From JBOGFC01 sp050742155 (GTDB lineage: Bacteria; Actinomycetota; Acidimicrobiia; Spongiisociales; JALYHC01), in contig JBOGFC010000103.1 of NCBI GenBank assembly GCA_050742155.1, forward strand, positions 1 to 18,723: 18,723 nt of DNA. Direction: 5' to 3'. The position numbers were made by a program, and so were the translations under genes. The notes beneath the pieces are model-generated. The model ran no database searches and was not told where the DNA came from. It saw nothing but the letters and a program-made list of their open reading frames with translations. Below are positions 13,668 through 18,723 of this stretch, piece by piece (the first letter of the stretch is position 1; every line of letters starts with the position of its first letter).

Positions 13668-14087
13668 TCAGGTTCGATAATCCTGGAGCAGGGGGCGTAC
13701 GCGGTCCGGCAGGTGGCGCCGGGCCAGGGTCACCTCCCGCCGGTAGGTCTGGCGAAGCCTGCGAAGCTCGAGGCGGGCCTCCGCCTCGGCCTCGCTCAGC
13801 TCGTCCCGGAGCCCTTTCATGCGCTCCTCCAGCCGGCGCACTTCGTCGCGGAGCTGGAGGATGCGACGGACGCCCTCCAGGTTCACCCCCTGGGCGGTGA
13901 GGTCGGTGATGAGGCGGAGGCGTTCCAAGTCGGCCAGCGAGTAGCGGCGGGTCCCGCCCGGGGTCCGGTAGGGCTCCAGCAGCCCCTTGCGCTCGTAGAT
14001 GCGGAGGGTCTGGGGATGGACGCCCGCCAGCGAGGCGGCCACCGAGATGACGTAGACGGCTTCGGCCCGCTCTCTGCTGCGGTCCAC
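13668..14087 (-). CDS. hspR: Heat-shock repressor HspR (MerR family)
   Basis: This 139-residue protein has the MerR winged helix at about residues 10-78: YVISVAASLAGVHPQTLRIYERKGLLEPYRTPGGTRRYSLADLERLRLI, then the HspR-typical QGVNLEGVRRILQLRDEVRRLE. A long Arg/Glu coiled coil follows. HspR represses dnaK operons in actinobacteria by binding HAIR sites and works with DnaK as co-repressor. It is last in dnaK-grpE-dnaJ-hspR. The start is GTG 14087, leaving one base after the dnaJ stop; the longer frame up to 14231 is a shadow of dnaJ. GGGGGTG just upstream can act as ribosome site. A CTTGAGT half-site sits at the dnaK promoter, consistent with autoregulation of the operon. Confidence 0.93.
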   Translation of the reverse strand: MDRSRERAEAVYVISVAASLAGVHPQTLRIYERKGLLEPYRTPGGTRRYSLADLERLRLITDLTAQGVNLEGVRRILQLRDEVRRLEERMKGLRDELSEAEAEARLELRRLRQTYRREVTLARRHLPDRVRPLLQDYRT

Positions 14088-14088
14088 C

Positions 14089-15204
14089 TCACACCCCCAG
14101 CCCGGTCCGCAAGTCCTCGCTCTCCACGTGGGCACGCAGTTGCTCGAGCAGGCCGCGCGCCTCGGGAGAGAGGGCCTCGGGGACCCGCACCTTGACGGTG
14201 ACCAGGAGGTCTCCCTTCCCTTCCACGCCACGTCCCCTCACCCGGAAGGTCTTGCCGCTCTCCGTTCCCGGCGGGATGCGCAGCGTGACCTTGCCGTCCA
14301 GGGTGGGCACCTCTACGTCGGCTCCCAGGGCGGCTTCGGTGTAGGCGATCGGCACCTCCACGGTCAGGTGGTGGCCCTTGCGGCGGAAGATGGGATGGCG
14401 GCCGACGTGGACGGTGACGAACAGGTCCCCGGCCGGCCCGGCGCCCCGCCCCGGCGCGCCCTTTCCCTTCAGCCGGATGGTGCTCCCGTCCGAGACCCCG
14501 GCAGGGACCTTGACGTGGATGGTGCGGGTGCGCACCTCGGTGCCCCGACCCCCGCAGGTGGGGCAGGGCTGCTCGACCAGCCGCCCGGTGCCCCGGCACC
14601 GGTCGCAAGGGCGGGGTATGGAGAAGAGGCCCTGGTCCTCGGCGATCATCCCGCTGCCTCCGCAGCGCGGGCAGGCCTCCACGCGGGTACCGGGCGCCGC
14701 CCCGCTGCCGTGACAAGTTCGGCAGACGGCCTCGCCTTGCACGGTGATGGGAACAGTGGCGCCCCGCACCGCCTCCTCGAAGGAGAGGTGCAGCTCGGCG
14801 GCGAGGTCGGCTCCCCGCTGGGGCCCGGCTCCGGCCGAACGGCGGCCCCGCAGGCCTCCGAACAGGTCGCCCAGCCCGCCGAAGGAGAAGCCGCCCCCGC
14901 CGAACAGGTCCGAGAGATCCTCCACCCGCACCTGCTGCCCGCCCCAGCCGGGGCCGGTGAAGGCTCCCGAGCGGAACATCTCCCGCGCCTGGTCGTACTC
15001 GCGCCGCCTCTCGGGATCGGAGAGGACGGAATGGGCCTCAGAGATCTGCTTGAAGCGCTCCTCGGCCTCCTGGTCCCCGGGGCGGGTGTCGGGGTGGTAC
15101 TGCTGGGCCAGCTTCCGGTAAGCCTTCTTGATCTCCTTGGGCGAGGCGTCTTTGCCGACCCCGAGGATGGCGTAGAAGTCCTTCTCCAGCCAGTCCCTAT
15201 TCAT
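14089..15204 (-). CDS. dnaJ: Chaperone DnaJ (type I Hsp40)
   Basis: The 371-residue product has all type I DnaJ parts in order. The J domain (about 1-72) has YHPDTRPGD containing the essential HPD. The Gly/Phe-rich linker has DLFGGGGFSFGGLGDLFGG. The zinc-finger region (about 155-215) has four CxxCxGxG repeats: CRTCHGSG, CPRCGGSG, CDRCRGTG and CPTCGGRG. Two beta-barrel substrate-binding domains and the dimerisation tail follow. It delivers unfolded clients to DnaK and stimulates its ATPase. It is the third gene of the operon, 26 bases after grpE and one base before hspR. The product ends GLGV with TGA. Confidence 0.97.
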   Translation of the reverse strand: MNRDWLEKDFYAILGVGKDASPKEIKKAYRKLAQQYHPDTRPGDQEAEERFKQISEAHSVLSDPERRREYDQAREMFRSGAFTGPGWGGQQVRVEDLSDLFGGGGFSFGGLGDLFGGLRGRRSAGAGPQRGADLAAELHLSFEEAVRGATVPITVQGEAVCRTCHGSGAAPGTRVEACPRCGGSGMIAEDQGLFSIPRPCDRCRGTGRLVEQPCPTCGGRGTEVRTRTIHVKVPAGVSDGSTIRLKGKGAPGRGAGPAGDLFVTVHVGRHPIFRRKGHHLTVEVPIAYTEAALGADVEVPTLDGKVTLRIPPGTESGKTFRVRGRGVEGKGDLLVTVKVRVPEALSPEARGLLEQLRAHVESEDLRTGLGV

Positions 15205-15230
15205 CGGTCTCTCACTCCCCCTTTAGGGGT

Positions 15231-15881
15231 TTAGCCATCGCCGCCGTCCCCCCAAGCAGACCGGTCGGTCTCTCCCTCCCCCTTTGGGGGAGGGTCGGGG
15301 AGGGGGTCCGGACCAACCGTCACCAGGCTGGGGCGGATCACCCGCTCGCCCAGGTGGTAGCCTCGCCGCAGCTCCTCGGTCACCACCAGCGGCCCCTCTC
15401 CGGGCTCCTCGGCGGTGGCGGCGGCCTCGTGCAGCTCGGGGTCGAACGGCTCCCCCAGAGCCAGGATGGGCGACAGCCCCTCCCGCCCCAGCACCTCCAT
15501 GAGCAGCCGGTAGGTCCGCTCCATACCGTCCAGGAGCTTCTTCTCGGTGGGGCTGGTGGCCTCGTGGGCCAGGGCCAGGTCGAAGCTGTCGAGCAGCGGG
15601 AGTAAGCCGGCCACCACCCGCTGGCTGGCCCGCTCCACGTGCTGGCTCTCCTCGCGGAGCCGGCGTTTGCGGAAGTTGTCGAACTCGGCCACCACTCGCT
15701 GGAGATCCTCGAGGTGGGAGGCGGCCTGCTCTCGAGCGGTGGCCAGCTCCTCGAGCAGGAGCTGGATCGACTCCTCAGGATCGTCCGGGAGGTCGACGTC
15801 GATCGGCTCGGCCTCCGGCCGCCCTCCCCCCTGCCCCCTCCCCGAGGGAGGGGGGGTGGCTTGGGGTTCCCGCTCGGTCAC
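15231..15881 (-). CDS. grpE: Nucleotide exchange factor GrpE
   Basis: This 216-residue GrpE has a long N-terminal coiled coil (about residues 35-95, SIQLLLEELATAREQAASHLEDLQRVVAEFDNFRKRR). The beta domain motif is LSPILALGEPFDPELHEAAAT and the end is GYHLGERVIRPSLVTVG. It exchanges ADP for ATP on DnaK. The start is GTG 15881, overlapping the dnaK stop by four bases (GTGA), so translation is coupled. Both termini are unusual: the N-terminal TPPPSGRGQGGG and C-terminal LPDPPPKGEGE segments are encoded by GC hairpin repeats (15834-15854 and 15274-15294), which look like insertions into the gene ends. The conserved core is intact. Confidence 0.96.
   Translation of the reverse strand: MTEREPQATPPPSGRGQGGGRPEAEPIDVDLPDDPEESIQLLLEELATAREQAASHLEDLQRVVAEFDNFRKRRLREESQHVERASQRVVAGLLPLLDSFDLALAHEATSPTEKKLLDGMERTYRLLMEVLGREGLSPILALGEPFDPELHEAAATAEEPGEGPLVVTEELRRGYHLGERVIRPSLVTVGPDPLPDPPPKGEGETDRSAWGDGGDG
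15274..15294. repeat. GC hairpin repeat inside the 3' end of grpE
   Basis: CCCTCCCCC (15274-15282), loop TTT, GGGGGAGGG (15286-15294) forms a perfect 9-bp stem, with a further GGGGAGGGGG run up to 15306. On the minus strand it encodes the PDPPPKGEGE tail of GrpE. It belongs to the same family as the repeats at 7805-7901 and 15834-15854. A degenerate CCCC-TTTA-GGGG copy lies at 15218-15229 between grpE and dnaJ. Confidence 0.75.
15834..15854. repeat. GC hairpin repeat inside the 5' end of grpE
   Basis: CCCCCTCCC (15834-15842), loop CGA, GGGAGGGGG (15846-15854) is a perfect 9-bp stem. Its arms are identical to those of the thioesterase repeat, only the loop differs. On the minus strand it encodes PPPSGRG near the GrpE N-terminus. 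Confidence 0.78.
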
Positions 15882-17713
15882 GACTTCTCCTCGCCCTCGT
15901 CGATGATCTCCGCCTCGACGACCTCGTCCTCGTCGGCCGGGGACTCTCCGGAGGCGGCGGTCGGGCCGGCGGCCGCCTGCTGCTGGTAGAGCCGCTGCGC
16001 CAGCGCCTGGGAGGCCTGGATCACCTCGTCGGTCTTACGCCGCAGGTCCTCGGTGGGGCTCTGCTCGTTCTCCAGGAGCTTGCGCAGCTCGTCGAGGGCG
16101 GTGTCGATGCGGGAGCGCTCCTCGTCGGCCAGCTTGTCACCGTGCTCCTTGATGAGCTTCTCGGTCTGGTAGGCCACGTTGTCCGCCTGGTTGCGAGTCT
16201 CGGCAGCCTCCCTACGGCGACGATCCTCGTTGGCGTGGGCCTCGGCGTCGCGCACCATCCGCTCGATCTCGTCCTTGGCCAGGGCGGTGCCACCGGTGAT
16301 GGTCATGGCCTGCTCCTTGCCGGTACCCAGGTCCTTGGCGTTCACCGACACGATCCCGTTGGCGTCGATGTCGAAGGCCACCTCGATCTGGGGCATGCCC
16401 CGCGGGGCCGGGGGGAGGCCGGTCAACTTGAAGCGTCCCAGGCTCTTGTTGGTGGCGGCCATCTCCCGTTCCCCCTGCAGCACGTGGATCTCCACCTCCG
16501 GCTGGTTGTCGTCGGCCGTGGTGAAGATCTCGGCACGGCGGGTGGGGATGGTGGTGTTCCGCTCGATCATCTTGGTCATCACCCCGCCCTTGGTCTCGAT
16601 GCCCAGGGTGAGCGGGGTCACGTCGAGCAGCAGCACGTCCTTCACCTGGCCCTTGAGCACCCCGGCCTGAATGGCGGCGCCCAGCGCCACCACCTCGTCG
16701 GGGTTGACGCCCTTGTGGGCCTCCTTGCCGGTGAGGCCTTGCACCAGCTCCTGGATGGCCGGCATGCGGGTGGCGCCCCCCACCAGGATGATGTGGTCGA
16801 TCTGCTCGATCGAGATACCGGCGTCCTTGACGGCCTGGTCGAAGGGCCCCCGGCAGGCCTCCACCAGGTCCTCGGTCATCTTCTGGAACTCCGAGCGGGT
16901 GAGCTTCTTCTGCAGGTGGAGCGGGCCCTCGGCGGTGGCGGTGATGAAGGGCAGGTTGACCTCGGTCTCGGTCACCGACGACAGCTCGATCTTGGCCTTC
17001 TCGGCCGCCTCCTTGAGCCGCTGGAGCGCCATGCGGTCCTTGCCGAGGTCCACGCCCTGCTCGTTCTTGAATTCCTTGACCAGCCAGTCGATGACCCGCT
17101 GGTCCCAGTCGTCCCCCCCCAGCTGGGTGTTCCCGCTGGTGGCCTTGACCTCGAAGACTCCCTCACCGATGTCGAGCAGGGAGACGTCGAAAGTCCCCCC
17201 GCCCAGGTCGAAGACGAGGATCGTCTGGTCGTGCTCCTTGTCGAGCCCGTAAGCCAGGGAGGCGGCGGTGGGCTCGTTGATGATGCGCAGCACCTCCAGG
17301 CCGGCGACCTGTCCGGCCTCTTTGGTGGCCTGACGCTGGGCATCCCCGAAGTAGGCGGGGACCGTGATCACCGCCTGGGTGACCGGCTCGCCCAGGTACG
17401 CCTCGGCATCCCGCTTGAGCTTCTGGAGGATGCGGGCCGAGATCTCCTGGGGGGTGTAGTTCTTGCCGTCGATCTCGATCGACCAGTCGGTCCCCATGTG
17501 CCGCTTGACGGAGCGCACCGTGCGGTCCGGGTTGGTGATCGCCTGGCGCTTGGCCACCTCGCCCACCAGGACCTCTCCACCTTTCGAGAAGGCGACCACC
17601 GAGGGGGTGATACGGTGACCTTCGGCGTTGGGGATCACGGTGGGCTCGTTGGCCTCCAAGGCGGACACCACGCTGTTGGTGGTCCCCAGGTCGATGCCGA
17701 CTGCGCGTGCCAT
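15878..17713 (-). CDS. dnaK: Molecular chaperone DnaK (Hsp70)
   Basis: The 611-residue product is a complete Hsp70 of the shorter Gram-positive type. Seen: MARAVGIDLGTTNSVVSALE (phosphate 1), VITVPAYFGDAQRQATKEAG, INEPTAASLAYGLD, VFDLGGGTFDVSLLD (phosphate 2), ILVGGATRMPAIQ and the linker VKDVLLLDVTPLTLGIETKGG. The substrate-binding beta domain, helical lid and acidic C-terminal EDEVVEAEIIDEGEE follow. It binds exposed hydrophobic segments in an ATP cycle with DnaJ and GrpE. It is the first gene of the operon, with a strong GGAGGAGGAG ribosome site before ATG 17713. A TATAGT -10-like hexamer (17746-17751) and an adjoining CTTGAGT/ACTCAAG half-site (17753-17759) mark the likely HspR-controlled promoter. 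Confidence 0.98.
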   Translation of the reverse strand: MARAVGIDLGTTNSVVSALEANEPTVIPNAEGHRITPSVVAFSKGGEVLVGEVAKRQAITNPDRTVRSVKRHMGTDWSIEIDGKNYTPQEISARILQKLKRDAEAYLGEPVTQAVITVPAYFGDAQRQATKEAGQVAGLEVLRIINEPTAASLAYGLDKEHDQTILVFDLGGGTFDVSLLDIGEGVFEVKATSGNTQLGGDDWDQRVIDWLVKEFKNEQGVDLGKDRMALQRLKEAAEKAKIELSSVTETEVNLPFITATAEGPLHLQKKLTRSEFQKMTEDLVEACRGPFDQAVKDAGISIEQIDHIILVGGATRMPAIQELVQGLTGKEAHKGVNPDEVVALGAAIQAGVLKGQVKDVLLLDVTPLTLGIETKGGVMTKMIERNTTIPTRRAEIFTTADDNQPEVEIHVLQGEREMAATNKSLGRFKLTGLPPAPRGMPQIEVAFDIDANGIVSVNAKDLGTGKEQAMTITGGTALAKDEIERMVRDAEAHANEDRRRREAAETRNQADNVAYQTEKLIKEHGDKLADEERSRIDTALDELRKLLENEQSPTEDLRRKTDEVIQASQALAQRLYQQQAAAGPTAASGESPADEDEVVEAEIIDEGEEKS

Positions 17714-17745
17714 GGACTCCTCCTCCGGTCTGAGTGCTTGCCCCC

Positions 17746-17759
17746 ACTATAACTTGAGT
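17746..17759 (-). promoter_or_regulatory. Likely dnaK operon promoter with HspR half-site
   Basis: Reading the minus strand, ACTCAAG is followed after one base by TATAGT, a good -10 hexamer 33 bases before the dnaK ATG. ACTCAAG is exactly one arm of the actinobacterial HAIR operator (CTTGAGT-N7-ACTCAAG). The other arm is not recognisable at the 7-base spacing, so this is a half-site only. No good -35 is visible. Confidence 0.5.
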
Positions 17760-17784
17760 CGGGTATTGATATATTTCCCAGAGT

Positions 17785-17811
17785 TTGACCCTTGGTGGTC
17801 TGGGGGATAGT
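17785..17811 (+). promoter_or_regulatory. Candidate promoter for the CNNM/CBS gene
   Basis: TTGACC (17785-17790) and GATAGT (17806-17811) form a -35/-10-like pair with a short 15-base spacer, 21 bases before ATG 17833. It lies back to back with the dnaK promoter. No clear Shine-Dalgarno precedes the start. Confidence 0.35.
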
Positions 17812-17832
17812 GTCAGGCATTGGGCAACATCG

Positions 17833-18723
17833 ATGTTTGACCTCGCCCGCGACCTCCCGCTGCTCTTGGGGCTGGTTTTCCTGTTGTTGGCGGCCGTCTT
17901 CCTGGCGGCCGCCGAGACGTCGATCATCCGGATCTCCAGGGCGAGGGTGAAGACGCTGGCCGAGCACGGAAGCCGCTCCGCTCGTCGTCTGCTCGGATTG
18001 GTGCAACACCTCCCACGAGTCCTCAATGCGGTGCTGCTCACGGTCTTGTTGGTGCAGATCGGGGCGGCCACCATCACCGGCCAGCTGGCCGAGCGGTGGT
18101 TCGGAAACCTCGGGATAACCATCGCCTCGATGGTCCTCACCGTGCTGATGTTCGTCTACACGGAGGCGATCCCCAAGACCTTCGCCGTGCAGCATCCCGA
18201 CCGAGTCGCCCTGTTCGTGGCCTACCCGGTGGGGGCGATCGAGCTCCTCCTCCGGCCGCTGGTGAGGGTGCTGGTTTGGTTCGCCGACCTGCAGGCGCCG
18301 GGCCTGGGCATCAGCTCGTCGGAGAAGGGGGTGAGCGAGGCCGAGCTGAGGCATTTGGCTGCGGAGGCCGAAGAGACCGGCCAGATCGCCTCGTCGGAGC
18401 GGGACCTGATCGAGCGCGTCTTCCGGCTCGATGAGCGGATCGCCGAGGAGATAATGGTGCCGAGGGTGGACATCATCGCCGTGCCCGTCGAGGCGTCGGT
18501 GGAGAAGGCAGTGGAAGTCGCCCTGGCGGCCGGTCACCGGCGGGTACCGGTGTACCAGGACTCCCTCGACCACATCATCGGGGTCGCTCGGACCAAGGAT
18601 CTCCTCACCGCGAGGGATCGGGGCCTGGCCTCCTTACGGGAGCTGGCTCGGCCGCCGCTGGTGGTTCCCGGGTCCAAGCGGGTGGTGACGCTCTTGCGCG
18701 AGATGCAGGCAGCAGACGTCCAC
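17833..18723 (+). CDS. CNNM/CBS domain membrane protein (CorC/HlyC family), 3'-truncated
   Basis: The frame is open from ATG 17833 to the window edge (297 residues seen), so the C-terminus is missing. The N-terminal CNNM membrane domain (about 1-160) shows FLAAAETSIIRISRARVK, two or three further hydrophobic helices (NAVLLTVLLVQIGAATI, IASMVLTVLMFVYTEAIPKTFA, VALFVAYPVGAIELLLRPLV) and the conserved TEAIPKT acidic-Pro-Lys signature. The cytosolic part has the ELRHLAAEAEETGQIASSERDLIERVFRLDERIAEEIMVPRVDI motif leading into the CBS pair (about 215-297, HRRVPVYQDSLDHIIGVARTKDLL). Relatives are linked to magnesium or divalent cation transport; 'hemolysin' is an old name. A C-terminal CorC/HlyC domain would be expected beyond the window. 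It is divergent from dnaK. Confidence 0.92.
   Translation, partial: MFDLARDLPLLLGLVFLLLAAVFLAAAETSIIRISRARVKTLAEHGSRSARRLLGLVQHLPRVLNAVLLTVLLVQIGAATITGQLAERWFGNLGITIASMVLTVLMFVYTEAIPKTFAVQHPDRVALFVAYPVGAIELLLRPLVRVLVWFADLQAPGLGISSSEKGVSEAELRHLAAEAEETGQIASSERDLIERVFRLDERIAEEIMVPRVDIIAVPVEASVEKAVEVALAAGHRRVPVYQDSLDHIIGVARTKDLLTARDRGLASLRELARPPLVVPGSKRVVTLLREMQAADVH

Noticed and set aside
16142..17752. 536-codon open frame on the plus strand across dnaK
   Set aside because: It is fully antisense to an intact dnaK and its composition is that of a GC-rich shadow frame. Long antisense frames over dnaK are a well-known artefact.

Overview
The window is a very GC-rich, densely coded stretch of chromosome that looks actinobacterial. 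The signs are a dnaK-grpE-dnaJ-hspR operon with HspR (the actinobacterial heat-shock repressor), many GTG starts, short gaps between genes and start/stop overlaps. The N-terminal repeats of the first gene resemble those I recall from secreted proteins of Acidimicrobiia, so that class is my best guess; it is an inference, not proven. I see no tRNA, rRNA, CRISPR array, insertion sequence or phage gene, and no stretch over 300 bases lacks a gene.

Layout. 1-1406: 3' part of a secreted PQQ-type sugar dehydrogenase with N-terminal repeats. 1410-3147: an M20 amidohydrolase and a lipoprotein, head to head with overlapping start codons. 3113-4563: an nfeD-SPFH membrane operon. 4700-7294: the ClpB disaggregase. 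7318-8804: acyl-CoA thioesterase, archease and a stand-alone cyclic-nucleotide-binding protein. 8829-9513: a VapBC-like toxin-antitoxin pair on the opposite strand. 9633-11066: the RNA ligase RtcB, partner of archease. 11072-12741: an operon of ECF sigma factor, zinc anti-sigma factor and ArsM-like methyltransferase. 12850-13583: divergent genes for a four-helix membrane protein and a nine-cysteine mini-protein. 13668-17713: dnaK-grpE-dnaJ-hspR. 17833-end: start of a CNNM/CBS transporter-like gene, cut by the window edge.

The most notable item is the methyltransferase at 11072-11872. Its frame is interrupted by one TGA exactly where ArsM-family enzymes have the conserved Cys of the '(Y/W)AGC(V/I)xGA' motif. 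Family-like sequence continues in the same frame straight after it. A 7-bp stem with a G-rich 5-nt loop begins 15 nt past the TGA, with the loop at 22-26 nt, as expected for a bacterial SECIS. I read this as a selenocysteine-containing, ArsM-like methyltransferase under an ECF/anti-sigma pair, with a nonsense mutation as the main alternative. The other two arsenic-binding cysteine positions read Val and Gly, so Sec may be the only chalcogen left at the active site.

Other themes are proteostasis (DnaK system, ClpB, HspR, SPFH/NfeD), RNA repair (archease and RtcB separated by a toxin-antitoxin cassette), and a family of CCCCCTCCC/GGGAGGGGG hairpin repeats that sit inside reading frames and lengthen the ends of the thioesterase and GrpE.
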